Shown here in pieces: positions 26,932 through 35,830 of a stretch of 64,000 nucleotides of DNA (positions are counted from its first letter, which is position 1; each line of letters opens with the position of its first letter). The position numbers and the translations under genes were made by a program. Origin of the DNA: Microcoleus asticus IPMA8 (GTDB lineage Bacteria > Cyanobacteriota > Cyanobacteriia > Cyanobacteriales > Microcoleaceae); NCBI RefSeq assembly GCF_013179805.1, contig NZ_SRRZ01000006.1, positions 6,379 to 70,378 on the forward strand, given 5' to 3'. A model generated the notes under the pieces. It made no database searches. It saw only the letters and a list, made by a program, of their open reading frames with translations, and had not been told where the DNA came from.

Positions 26932-27417
26932 ATGCCCAGCACAATCTCCGACATTCAAGTAAAAACGATCGCAGGCGCAGACAAGCAGCTAGGAGAGTAC
27001 GCTGGCAAGGTACTCTTGATAGTTAACGTAGCTTCCCAATGTGGCTATACACCTCAATACAAAGGACTCGAAGAATTGAGCCAGAAGTACGGCGCGGCTG
27101 GACTCCGCGTTTTAGGATTTCCCTGCAACGACTTCGGAGCTCAAGAACCGGGAAGTAATTCAGAAATCGTCAATTTCTGTACTACAAAATACGGCGTCAG
27201 CTTTGAATTATTTGACAAGGTACGCGCTAAAGGCAGTCAGCAGCACCCGCTGTACGCCAAGCTTACGAGTGCAGTCGAACCCAAGGGTGAGGTTTCCTGG
27301 AATTTTGAGAAATTCTTAGTTAGCAAAGAGGGTGAAGTGGTTGCCAGATTCCGCAGCAGCGTGGGCCCAGATTCGCCAGAATTGATCGCTGCGATCGAGC
27401 GAGAATTGGCAAAATAA
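26932..27417 (+). CDS. Glutathione peroxidase (thioredoxin-dependent type)
   Basis: A 161-residue protein starting at ATG 26932 (a TTG two codons earlier is also in frame). Active site: Cys37 in NVASQCGYTPQY, Gln71 in FPCNDFGAQEPG, and Trp123-Asn124 in VSWNFEKF. A further Cys83 (IVNFCTTKYG) lies where the resolving cysteine of thioredoxin-dependent glutathione peroxidases is found. Selenocysteine is replaced by Cys, as is usual in bacteria. It reduces hydrogen peroxide and lipid hydroperoxides in the cytoplasm. It stands alone. Confidence 0.93.
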   Translation: MPSTISDIQVKTIAGADKQLGEYAGKVLLIVNVASQCGYTPQYKGLEELSQKYGAAGLRVLGFPCNDFGAQEPGSNSEIVNFCTTKYGVSFELFDKVRAKGSQQHPLYAKLTSAVEPKGEVSWNFEKFLVSKEGEVVARFRSSVGPDSPELIAAIERELAK

Positions 27418-27610
27418 GAAGTTCGGCGACGAAGCAGTCTATAGGATTTAACGGATTTAACGGATGGATGTTTAGGGAAGAGGGAAAAACTTAATATGCT
27501 TCTTTTCTAAGTTTAGAGCTTCTTTTTTTCTTCTCTTCCCCATTGTTTGGAAGCACTCAGCAATTAACAAATACCCATGATTGGATTTAATTGGAGAACG
27601 GTTTAATTTA

Positions 27611-27724
27611 ATGGAAAATACATCGGGATTAGATTTAGTTGTAGGTTTACTTGCCTTTGCAATTCTTGCAGGCGGGTTGGCAATGCTATTTGTAGGCATG
27701 GCATCGTTCCCTAAAGAAAAATAA
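27611..27724 (+). CDS. 37-residue single-span membrane peptide
   Basis: ATG at 27611, stop at 27722-27724. The product has an acidic start (MENTSGLD), one hydrophobic span of about 23 residues (LVVGLLAFAILAGGLAMLFVGM) with a Gly-Gly in the middle, and a charged FPKEK end. GGAG lies 14 bases upstream. Size, single span and lysine tail resemble the small subunits of thylakoid complexes (PetG/PetN/Psb types), but I cannot match it to a named one. The opposite-strand open frame here has no such features. The call is coding by pattern only; function unknown. Confidence 0.55.
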   Translation: MENTSGLDLVVGLLAFAILAGGLAMLFVGMASFPKEK

Positions 27725-27772
27725 CCAGAATTGATATTATGTGCGATCGCACATAATAAAAGTGTTTGTAGT

Positions 27773-27816
27773 GAGGAGTGAAGTCCTCATAGAAATCTGA
27801 GGAATGAAGTCCTAAC
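27773..27816. repeat. GAGGAATGAAGTCCT palindromic element
   Basis: GTGAGGAGTGAAGTCCTCA and GAGGAATGAAGTCCTAACTAC lie in tandem. It is a small dispersed hairpin element of the kind also hinted at near 39450. Confidence 0.5.
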
Positions 27817-27899
27817 TACCAACTTAAAACCGTTATTTTTCAGGACACGATCTGAATAAATATAACAGCATTCAATTTTAACATTCGCAATTGACTATC

Positions 27900-28361
27900 A
27901 TGCAAACTACCGAAAACACCGTCAAAATTGTCCTGAAGCCGGGGAACTTGCGGCGCGTTCACCATATCGCTTTAAACGTGCGCGACATGAAAGCTTCCCG
28001 CTACTTCTACGGTACAATTCTCGGTTTGCACGAACTCACAGGTGCAGAAATCCCCGCAACTTTAACAGAAATGGTAGCCGCTGGTAAAGTCGCTAATTTC
28101 GTCACCCCAGACGGCACTGTGATTGACCTATTTTGGCAGCCAGACTTGGAACCGCCAAACCCTGACCCGGAGAAGGCTTTTACTCGCGCCAACCACTTAG
28201 CCTTCGATATCGAGCCGGATTTGTTCGATCGCGCTCTGGAAGTGCTAAAGTCAAATCAAATTGCGATCGACAGCGGCCCCGTCACTCGCGCTACAGGACG
28301 CGGCATTTACTTTTACGATCCTGATGGATTTATCATTGAAATCCGTTGTGATGCAGCTTAA
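27900..28361 (+). CDS. VOC-family (glyoxalase/dioxygenase fold) protein
   Basis: A 153-residue protein starting at ATG 27900 (MQTTENTVKIV; a TTG three codons upstream is possible). It has two beta-alpha-beta-beta-beta modules, with metal-ligand-type positions in VHHIALNVRDMKASRYFYGTILGL (His), NHLAFDIEPDLF (His) and the closing YFYDPDGFIIEIRC (Glu). This fits a metal-dependent vicinal-oxygen-chelate enzyme such as a lactoylglutathione lyase relative or a dioxygenase. The substrate cannot be told. The gene is monocistronic. Confidence 0.82.
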   Translation: MQTTENTVKIVLKPGNLRRVHHIALNVRDMKASRYFYGTILGLHELTGAEIPATLTEMVAAGKVANFVTPDGTVIDLFWQPDLEPPNPDPEKAFTRANHLAFDIEPDLFDRALEVLKSNQIAIDSGPVTRATGRGIYFYDPDGFIIEIRCDAA

Positions 28362-28454
28362 ACAGTCGCTATCGGGCTGGCGGTGAGCCGTGCGCACCAT
28401 ACATTTACTATTTCGATCGGGGTGTTCCGCGCGCAGCCTAGGTTTAGAGTTGTT

Positions 28455-31040
28455 TTATTTTCCGTCTTTGCTAATAGATTGCTTCGGCCAAGTAAACCGA
28501 AAAGTTGCTCCTTTACCTTCGGCAGATTCTAGGGAAATAGTACCCCCTTGACCTTCGACAATTTTCTTCACCAGCGACAAACCAATGCCAGTATTTTCAA
28601 CTTTATCCCGAGCTTCCAAGGTCTGAAAAATTACAAAAACTTTATCGTGATATTCAGGAGCAATCCCCGGCCCGTCATCCTCTACAGAAAACTCGTAAAA
28701 ATCATCTAACTCTTTAACCGATATTTTTACGTGACCGGATTCACATCGATTGTGCTTGATGGCGTTGCTAATTAAATTAGAAAAAACCTGCTGTAACGGC
28801 AATTTTTCGGTCACAAAAATTGGCATTCCCGGTTCAATTTTAACCTCAAATCCAGGCGGCGGCGCCAACGAATCAATAATTTCTGCTAATAACTTTTCAA
28901 CTTGTACAATTTCTGAAGACACTTGAATGCGTCCGACGCGGGAATATTGCAGCAGTCCCTCAATCAAACCTTCCATGCGGTGAACTCTGCCGCGCAGCAG
29001 GTTCATTTGGTGCAGAGTATCCTCTGTCATCGAGTCGCTGAGGTCTTCTTCTATCCAACTGCTGAGATTTGCGATCGCCCTCAGCGGCGCTTTCAAATCG
29101 TGAGAAACTACATAAGCAAACTGGTCTAATTCTTGATTCCGCTTTCTCAAAACATTCGTCGTTTTAGCCAGCATCTGCGCCGTCCAAGTCAATTCTTCAG
29201 CGCGCAACCGCAGCGATTCCTCAGCTTGTTTGCGTTCCCTAATATCTTCTACCACACCCATCAGAAATGGACTGCCATCTTGTTCTCGCAGCACCGAAAC
29301 CGTTAAGTTTGTCCACACCAACTCTCCATCTTTGCGGACGTAGCGCTTTTCCATACCATAATGTTCAACTTCTCCTGCTAACAATTGGCGCAAAATTTCC
29401 AGTTCGCTTGCCAAATCCTCCGGCCAAGTAATCTCCTGAAATCTTTTTTCCATCAATTCTTGGCGGGTGTAGCCCAAAATCTCGCAAAGTTTTTGATTGA
29501 CTAACAGAAATTTGCCTTCGACAGTCTTTTGGGCCATGCCGACTGCCGCCTGCTCAAAAGTAGCGCGAAACCGCTGGGCGCTTTGGGCTAAAGCAATTTC
29601 TGAGCGCTTGCGATCGCTAATATCGTTGCTGATTTCCAAAATAGCCACAGGTTTATCTCGATCGTCGCGCTGCAAAGTCCACCGGCTGGCCACGGTTATT
29701 TTTGTCCCGTCTGCCTTGGTGCGTACCAGTTCCCCTTGCCAAGAACCCCGCTCGAAAAACACTTTTTGAATTGCCTCGAAAGGTTGCGTCCATTCTGTTT
29801 GCAAAAGCTCGTGAATATTTTTTCCTACTGCTTGCGACTTCCGCCACCCGTAGAGCCACTTCGCTCCCAAATTCCAATAAGAAATCGCGCCGTTCAAGTC
29901 GAGCACCGCGATCGTATCGTTCGCTAAATCCAGCATTTGCGCTTGCTTGCGCAGAGTTTCCTCAGCTTCTTTCCTTCCTCTGGCATCGCGGCAAACCGCA
30001 ATAAACAAGTATTGATTTTCCAGACGCATTTCGCTGACAGCCAACTCCATCGGAAACTTGGTTCCGTCGCTGCGAAGTCCAACTGTTTCTTGCTGGTAAG
30101 TCTTCAGCTTAGTATCGGGATTTAACACAAAATATTCGATCGAATAATCCCCCGCGCTGCTGTCCGGCTCCGGTTGAGCTATCAGCCGCCGAAGGTTCGA
30201 GCCAATTATGCGATCGGCTTTCTCCCCAAAAATTTTTTCTGCTGCCTTATTAAAAGACTCAATATTTCCCTGTGCGTCCAAAGTAATAATACCGTCAGCC
30301 GCATTGTCTACCACAGCTTGAATGCGACTTTTACTTTCTTCCAAGCCAGCTTGCCGCTTCCTCAATTCCTTCTCTAAACTATCAAATAAATACCAAGAAG
30401 CCCCTGCACCCAAACAGCCGAAAACCAAACCAGCTAATTGCACGAAATTAGTGCAATCTATCAACTCCCGTATTTGCCCCTCTAAAGATTTCTGGTAGGC
30501 TTCGCGCGCATCAGCAAACGCATTAATTTTTTCGCGCAGTCGATCCATCTTCAATTTACCTTGAACGAACACCTGAATTGTTTCCGGCGACTGCACCCTT
30601 GTTGCCGAACTGTCGAGCTTATTCAAAGTGTTTTGCAAGACATTTATTTGCTGTTGGGTACTTTGTTTAATTTCTTTAAATCGCTGAGCTTGCAGTTGAT
30701 TGTCTCGAACCATAACCTCGAGTTTAGCCAGCAGCAGAGGCAAACTCTTCTTTGCTTCTAAGTAGGGTGATATAAATTCGCGGCGCTTTGTCAACCCGTA
30801 ACCCCGAATGCCCGTTTCTGCATCCACCACGATTGTTAACAAGCGGTTAGTTTCTTCAAGTATTTCCTTATTAATATTTGCTCGCTTTCTGATCTGTAGG
30901 CTGCTATCCCGGAGCCATGCAATTGCTATCAGCGAAGCAAACAGACAAATCACGGGGATAGTAACGATGACTGTTCCCCGCTGGCGAATTGGTCGGTCTG
31001 TCCATACAAATTGGACGCAGCGATCGAGCAAATACTTCAC
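28455..31040 (-). CDS. CHASE3 - triple PAS - sensor histidine kinase
   Basis: An 861-residue membrane protein. Membrane spans at ~23-42 and ~198-220 enclose a CHASE3 sensor (ETNRLLTIVVDAETGIRGYGLTKRREFISPY is the family signature). Three PAS/PAC domains follow (~235-355, 360-485, 490-610), then a coiled coil and a phytochrome-type HisKA with YVVSHDLKAPLRAI (His647). The ATPase domain carries NLISNAIKHN, EDDGPGIAPEY and NTGIGLSLVKKIVE. There is no receiver, so it needs a separate partner. SHDLKAPLRA-type kinases often pair with a small receiver of the Rcp1 kind, but none is adjacent. Confidence 0.88.
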   Translation of the reverse strand: MKYLLDRCVQFVWTDRPIRQRGTVIVTIPVICLFASLIAIAWLRDSSLQIRKRANINKEILEETNRLLTIVVDAETGIRGYGLTKRREFISPYLEAKKSLPLLLAKLEVMVRDNQLQAQRFKEIKQSTQQQINVLQNTLNKLDSSATRVQSPETIQVFVQGKLKMDRLREKINAFADAREAYQKSLEGQIRELIDCTNFVQLAGLVFGCLGAGASWYLFDSLEKELRKRQAGLEESKSRIQAVVDNAADGIITLDAQGNIESFNKAAEKIFGEKADRIIGSNLRRLIAQPEPDSSAGDYSIEYFVLNPDTKLKTYQQETVGLRSDGTKFPMELAVSEMRLENQYLFIAVCRDARGRKEAEETLRKQAQMLDLANDTIAVLDLNGAISYWNLGAKWLYGWRKSQAVGKNIHELLQTEWTQPFEAIQKVFFERGSWQGELVRTKADGTKITVASRWTLQRDDRDKPVAILEISNDISDRKRSEIALAQSAQRFRATFEQAAVGMAQKTVEGKFLLVNQKLCEILGYTRQELMEKRFQEITWPEDLASELEILRQLLAGEVEHYGMEKRYVRKDGELVWTNLTVSVLREQDGSPFLMGVVEDIRERKQAEESLRLRAEELTWTAQMLAKTTNVLRKRNQELDQFAYVVSHDLKAPLRAIANLSSWIEEDLSDSMTEDTLHQMNLLRGRVHRMEGLIEGLLQYSRVGRIQVSSEIVQVEKLLAEIIDSLAPPPGFEVKIEPGMPIFVTEKLPLQQVFSNLISNAIKHNRCESGHVKISVKELDDFYEFSVEDDGPGIAPEYHDKVFVIFQTLEARDKVENTGIGLSLVKKIVEGQGGTISLESAEGKGATFRFTWPKQSISKDGK

Positions 31041-31170
31041 GGATGTTGAAGAAGAAAGTTTGCTGGCAGTATATCGCTTTTTGGCAATTTAGGCTAGGGA
31101 TAAGTTCGTTTTTTTTGTTTGGCGATCGCCGGGGACTAACCGTGGAAACTAGATTAGACCCCTGCTATAC

Positions 31171-31446
31171 CTACCTGCTGAGAGTAACAGCAGATTTTTT
31201 TGAACGGTTTTTAAACGGAGACAAGGAGAAGGAAATGCCTTTTTTCGGCAGCGAGACAGCAGGAGAACCAGAAACGAGCCTTTGTGCTTTACCTTCGTTT
31301 TCGCCTTCGGCTTTTGCTGTCAAACTAGAGTCTGTTTCGCAAGCATTCTGAACATTTGTAACTACAGTAGTCCACCTGCCTGTAACGGGATCGCGATAAC
31401 AAGTGAAAGGATTTATTTTTAGCGGTTGACTGCAAGGTTTAATCAT
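31171..31446 (-). CDS. Small conserved-looking cyanobacterial protein
   Basis: A 91-residue protein. AAGGAG lies about 12 bases before the ATG, which supports translation. The N-terminal part (IKPCSQPLKINPFTCYRDP, then VTGRWTTV) is ordered, has two cysteines, and matches a motif I associate with short uncharacterised cyanobacterial proteins. The C-terminal half is Ser/Lys-rich and probably disordered. Function unknown. It lies between two sensor kinase genes on the same strand. Confidence 0.6.
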   Translation of the reverse strand: MIKPCSQPLKINPFTCYRDPVTGRWTTVVTNVQNACETDSSLTAKAEGENEGKAQRLVSGSPAVSLPKKGISFSLSPFKNRSKKSAVTLSR

Positions 31447-31943
31447 GTAGATGCACTCCTTTGATTCTCAGAACTTGCGCACTGCTTTCAGCAGCAGTGC
31501 TATCTCGCCAGTATAAACAGCAGTATGAAGGCAAAAACCAGAATTGTGTTTCTGTGCCCAGAGACTTTTGATAATTCCTGATTTCCTGTTAACTTTTGCC
31601 TTCTACTGGTTGCCGACCATAGCATTACTTTTACCAAAATGCCTTTCTGCAAGCAACCCCTCACCCCCTTAATCAGGTTGAGGTGCGACTTGTGAATGCA
31701 GCGAGGCGCGAGATCCTGCCTGCGGGAAAACTTTGGGATAATACAGGTATTCTAGGCTGGGAAAAAATGTTACTGTGTGATCGGCAACAGACGTCGATCG
31801 CGATCTGTGTCACAATTAAAAAGGGAATTGGTAATTGGTAATGGCGAATTGATAATGAGGGAATTAGTAATCGGGAATTATTCCATCTCTTCCTTTCCTT
31901 AAATCGGTTAAATCCCGTACACAATCCGTTGTATAACTTCATT
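31447..31943. other. Intergenic region between two sensor kinases
   Basis: 497 bases. Near 31455-31462 is the minus-strand ribosome site of the 91-residue gene. Around 31820-31880 there are loose repeats of (A)ATTGGTAAT/AATTGATAAT type. No gene, RNA or clear terminator was recognised. Confidence 0.4.
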
Positions 31944-34082
31944 CTAACTAATATTAACTTTTGCCTTTAATTGAACAGTAAAAGTAGAGCCAACACCAAA
32001 CTGACTCTCAACAGTGATATCGCCGCCCATCATCTGGCAAAACAAGCGGCTAATGGCTAATCCTAAACCGGTGCCGCCGTACTTGCGAGTAGTCGAAGCA
32101 TCCCCTTGAATAAAAGGTTGAAACAAACCATGCTGCTGTTCTGCCGACATCCCAATCCCCGTATCGGATACCTGCAAATAAACCGAATCGCTGCCGCCTG
32201 CTGATTCGCGAGTCGCGCTCAACAGCACGGTTCCACCTTCGGTAAACTTCAAGGCATTCGAGAGCAAATTGAACAGAATTTGCCGGACTTTAGTCAAATC
32301 TGCATACATCACTCCCAAATTGGGAGAGCAAGAAACTTGCAATTCATTGTGATTTTTTTCGACCAAAGGGTGCAAAGTTGCAACGACTTCTTCTATTAAA
32401 TTGCCGAGGTCAAAATTTTCTAAGTAAAGCTCCATCCGACCCGCTTCGATCTTAGAAAGGTCGAGAATATCGTTAATTAAAGTCAGCAAGTGTTTGCCGG
32501 CGTTATAAATTTTTTGGGTATCCGGAAGTATCTCTTCGAGTCCCGATTCCAGTGCTTCTTCTTGTAGCATTTCGCTGTAACCGATAATCGCGTTGAGCGG
32601 CGTCCGTAGCTCGTGGCTCATATTGGCTAAAAAAGTGCTTTTAGCTCTCGAAGCTGCTTCAGCTTTGTGTAAGGCTTCTTGCAAAGCTATTTCGGTTCTT
32701 TTGCGCTCTGCAATTTCGATGCGGAGCAGTTTATTGGCGGCGGTGAGTTGAGCGGTACGCTGATCGACGGTCATTTCTAGCTGCGCTTTGGCTTTGGAGA
32801 GTGCTTCCTGAGCCCGCTGGCGCTCAAATCCTTCGATCGCCAGCGCTACCAAATTTGCCAAAGAATCGGCGAATGTGCGCTCCTCCAGAGCCCACTGGCG
32901 GGGCGCGCCGATATGTTCGAGAGAGAGGATACCGACGATCTGGCCGCCGAGCCTAATTGCTACATTTAAGATGGATGAATTTGGCTTGCTGGCATCTGGC
33001 ACCACAGCGGAATGTTCGGCTACCGAAGATAAGTGGGAGAAATTTGTTTTTAGAGAGTTTTGAGTCTTTGGCAGAGGTTCTAAAGCTTTGTCCGATCGCA
33101 CATTTTCGCCCGGTGCGTCGCCTTCAACATCTAAAGTTGAAAATTTTAAATCGCTTGCCGATATGGACTGGTGGCTCAAATGATTCTCGCGGGTGCGATC
33201 GTACAAGTCCAGACAAACTAATTTGAGGTTGGGGATTGTAAATTTAGAACGATTGACCGACTCGTTTTCCTCTGGGGCGGCAGTCTCTGTATCGGTTGAT
33301 TCTGTTTGGTTGTGGGCGAGCGATCTCTCGGTAAAATTTAGCTGAGGATCGATCGGGTAGCGAGTTCCAAATCTTCCAGGGTTGTAAAGCCAGACGCTGA
33401 CTTTTTCCACATCCAAAGTGCGGGCGGCAGCCTCAGTAATTTCGCGAATTCCCACATTCAGCGCACCGCTGTTGAGAGTCCTCTGCCGACCTAGCTGCAA
33501 CAAAGCCAAACTCTGGCGGCGGAGCCGCTTTTCGCTCTCTTGGAGAGTTTGTTCTGCTTCCTTGCGCTGGGTGAGGTCGTACAAGGCGCACAATGCCGTC
33601 TGCTGACCGTTAAACAGCAGCGGCTCAACCGAGATCATCACCCAGAAAGGGGTGCCGTCTGACTTTTTGCAGTGCAGTTCGTAGTTTTGGAGGTGTCCGT
33701 CTTTAGCAATTGCCTCAAGTACCTTTGGGCGATCGCTGGGGTTTAAGTAAAAGTCTAGAGTGCTGCTACCGATCAATTTTTCTAGGGGTAGGTTCAGGAG
33801 AGAAGCCAATTGAGGGTTCGCATACAGAATTAAGCCGTCACAGAGGCGAGAAACCAATACCGGAACGGGAGTTGCCGAGGCGATCGTCCGAAACTGCTCT
33901 TCGCTTGAACGCAGTGCCAACTCAGCTTTGCTCAGCAAGTGAGCTTCCATCGTATCCGAATGTTCGGTGGTAGTCTCCAGCATAATTTCTAGGTCAGTCT
34001 TTTCGCGCTTCAAGTTTTCAAGTTCTGCACTCAGCCGCTGAACGTCAAAAAGTAGCTGTTCTGTCGATGGTTCTTCCTGCAT
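31944..34082 (-). CDS. PAS - GAF - sensor histidine kinase
   Basis: A 712-residue soluble protein. It has an N-terminal coiled coil (1-60), PAS/PAC (~65-185), a GAF domain interrupted by a ~100-residue Ser/Asn-rich insertion (~200-425), a second coiled coil, HisKA with SHELRTPLNAIIGYSE (His490) and an ATPase domain (LLSNALKFTEGG, DTGIGMS, YGGTGLGLAISRLF). There is no receiver. The PAS and GAF inputs imply sensing of a cytoplasmic cofactor or ligand; none can be identified. A STAS-like regulator lies about 150 bases upstream on the same strand and may be its partner. Confidence 0.87.
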   Translation of the reverse strand: MQEEPSTEQLLFDVQRLSAELENLKREKTDLEIMLETTTEHSDTMEAHLLSKAELALRSSEEQFRTIASATPVPVLVSRLCDGLILYANPQLASLLNLPLEKLIGSSTLDFYLNPSDRPKVLEAIAKDGHLQNYELHCKKSDGTPFWVMISVEPLLFNGQQTALCALYDLTQRKEAEQTLQESEKRLRRQSLALLQLGRQRTLNSGALNVGIREITEAAARTLDVEKVSVWLYNPGRFGTRYPIDPQLNFTERSLAHNQTESTDTETAAPEENESVNRSKFTIPNLKLVCLDLYDRTRENHLSHQSISASDLKFSTLDVEGDAPGENVRSDKALEPLPKTQNSLKTNFSHLSSVAEHSAVVPDASKPNSSILNVAIRLGGQIVGILSLEHIGAPRQWALEERTFADSLANLVALAIEGFERQRAQEALSKAKAQLEMTVDQRTAQLTAANKLLRIEIAERKRTEIALQEALHKAEAASRAKSTFLANMSHELRTPLNAIIGYSEMLQEEALESGLEEILPDTQKIYNAGKHLLTLINDILDLSKIEAGRMELYLENFDLGNLIEEVVATLHPLVEKNHNELQVSCSPNLGVMYADLTKVRQILFNLLSNALKFTEGGTVLLSATRESAGGSDSVYLQVSDTGIGMSAEQQHGLFQPFIQGDASTTRKYGGTGLGLAISRLFCQMMGGDITVESQFGVGSTFTVQLKAKVNIS

Positions 34083-34232
34083 AGCAATTGAAAATTGGTA
34101 ATTTTTAGTTTATTTTGAATTCTTTTACGGTTTTGTGCTAGCTTAACTATGACTTATTCCCATTAACTTCAGCCACCCTCATCCTGGTTCCCGGACTTAG
34201 CTTGGGGTTCATCTTTTTTACCTTTTTCTATA

Positions 34233-34577
34233 CTATTCCAATTCTAAGTGCAAGGAAGGCATCAGCCGTTGCAAGTTCTTCAGGGATTTTTTCTGCCAGT
34301 GGATCTGTTTAGAGCCTTTTATGGCGATTTGAATATTTTTTTGCTGGCGCACTTTGATAATAAATTTTGAGACAATATTAATTCCCGAACTATTTAAAAA
34401 TTCTAGCTTTCGCAAGTCTAGAGTAACAGTGTTTGGCGAGGATTCAGCCACTTCGTTGAGCAGATCGACGATCGGCGCGTATTCTTCCACCTGGCTGAGT
34501 CGGAACGAGCCGCTGCAGGTCACTGTTTGGGTATCGCCATCGTAGCTGAGCGTGTAATCTTTGGTCTTAATCTCCAT
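34233..34577 (-). CDS. STAS-like regulator (slr1659 type)
   Basis: A 114-residue protein. The beta strands and the central TVTLDLRKLEFLNSSGINIVSKFIIKVRQQ match the STAS/anti-sigma-antagonist fold, with the SSG where anti-sigma antagonists carry the phosphorylatable serine. The family (slr1659-like) is common beside cyanobacterial kinases and phosphatases. It could be phosphorylated and bind a partner. It is probably transcribed with the following PAS-GAF kinase. Confidence 0.72.
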   Translation of the reverse strand: MEIKTKDYTLSYDGDTQTVTCSGSFRLSQVEEYAPIVDLLNEVAESSPNTVTLDLRKLEFLNSSGINIVSKFIIKVRQQKNIQIAIKGSKQIHWQKKSLKNLQRLMPSLHLELE

Positions 34578-35011
34578 ACTTTTCTCGGTTGTGGGTTGTT
34601 AGCGGTAAAGGGGCTTTGGCTGCGGGAGCGAGGATTGATGTTCAGGCTAGCACGATAAAAATTCGGCCGTTTGCCGAATGCCTTTGCTGGTGTAACTTGT
34701 ATTACATATACTGCTAACTGTAGCATTGCCACAGGGCAGTTATGAGTTATTTTGGGATTTATCAGTTGTGATACCAGTTGGAAAAAAGAATGCAACTGTT
34801 GACTAGCTCTCTACCCTGGTAGTCATTAGTCATTGCCAATTATTCAATTATTCAATCTAAAATTTTAGGAGTTGTGGGGCTGTAGGAAACCAGCTTTTGC
34901 TGAAGTTCCGAGTTATCAATTCTGTTCTTTTTCTCAATTTAGTATTGACAAATTTACCAAAATGTGAGAAAAATTTCACATCTAACCCAGCAGTGAGTAG
35001 GAGAATATTTA
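34578..35011. other. Divergent intergenic region upstream of cynS
   Basis: 434 bases between two divergently read genes. TTGACA occurs at 34945-34950. A TGTGA-N8-TCACA dyad covers 34963-34980, and GTAGGAG sits before cynS. ATTCAATTATTCAATC direct repeats lie at about 34840-34858. No gene is present. Confidence 0.45.
34963..34980. promoter_or_regulatory. TGTGA-N8-TCACA dyad upstream of cynS
   Basis: TGTGAGAAAAATTTCACA lies 31 bases before the cynS start. It resembles a CRP/FNR-family dyad but has an 8-base spacer rather than 6. A TTGACA hexamer starts 18 bases before it. Binding protein unknown; function inferred only from symmetry and place. Confidence 0.35.
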
Positions 35012-35455
35012 ATGGCAATTTCACAAATTACAGAAAAGCTTTTGGCTGCTAAAAAAGCTAAGGGAATTAGTTTTGCAGATTTGGAAAAACTTTTGGGGCG
35101 CGACGAAGTTTGGATTGCCGCGGTTATTTACCGTCAAGCAACCACATCTGAAGATGAAGCAGAGAAAATTGTCTCGGCTTTGGGACTAGATGGCGAGACG
35201 GCTGCGGTTCTCTGCGAACCTCCGTTAAAAGGTTCTTTGGAGGCCTCGGTTCCGGTCGATCCTCTGATTTATCGTTTCTATGAAATTATGCAGGTTTACG
35301 GGATGCCGCTCAAAGCAGTGATACAGGAAAAATTTGGTGACGGGATTATGAGCGCGATCGACTTTACATTGGATGTCGAGAAAGAAGCAGACCCAAAAGG
35401 CGATCGAGTGAAAATAATTATGTCGGGAAAATTTTTGGCATACAAAAAATGGTAA
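35012..35455 (+). CDS. cynS: Cyanate hydratase (cyanase)
   Basis: A 147-residue protein of full family length. The N-terminal helical DNA-binding-like part (1-80) precedes the C-terminal dimer/catalytic part. The catalytic triad is present: Arg88 and Glu91 in IYRFYEIMQ and Ser114 in GIMSAIDFTL. The enzyme converts cyanate and bicarbonate to ammonia and CO2, which detoxifies cyanate and supplies nitrogen. AGTAGGAG serves as ribosome site. No cynABD transporter genes lie next to it, so internal cyanate (for example from carbamoyl phosphate breakdown) is a likely substrate. Confidence 0.95.
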   Translation: MAISQITEKLLAAKKAKGISFADLEKLLGRDEVWIAAVIYRQATTSEDEAEKIVSALGLDGETAAVLCEPPLKGSLEASVPVDPLIYRFYEIMQVYGMPLKAVIQEKFGDGIMSAIDFTLDVEKEADPKGDRVKIIMSGKFLAYKKW

Positions 35456-35830
35456 GCCAGTCTTGCTTTACCTTCAAGTGAAAATTAAAAAATCAACATT
35501 TGGTCGAATGACTAATGACTAATGACTAATGACTAATGACTAAGGCCTCAAAAGTGTTAACTTAGAAATAGAGATCGCGAAGCTTGACTCCGCCAAAAAA
35601 ACGGAGACAAGCCCCCGACTTAAGTCGTGCAGAGCCCCAAATTTTAGACCATAGTTCAGCTCCAAAATTCATCTGTGGAGTAAATCTAAAATCTAAAATC
35701 TAAAATCTAAAATCGACTGACTGGCTTGGGTGTCCGATCGGGAAACCTTTCTAGGGCAGAGCTAAGGTCGATCCCGCGGCAACTTCCCCAGTAGAAACAA
35801 GCAACCGCAACCGTAAAGTAAGAGGCAAAT
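35456..35830. other. Intergenic region with two heptamer arrays
   Basis: 375 bases holding ACTAATG units (35508-35543) and AAATCTA units (35683-35714). The ribosome site AAGAGG for clpX lies near 35820. No gene is seen. Confidence 0.55.
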
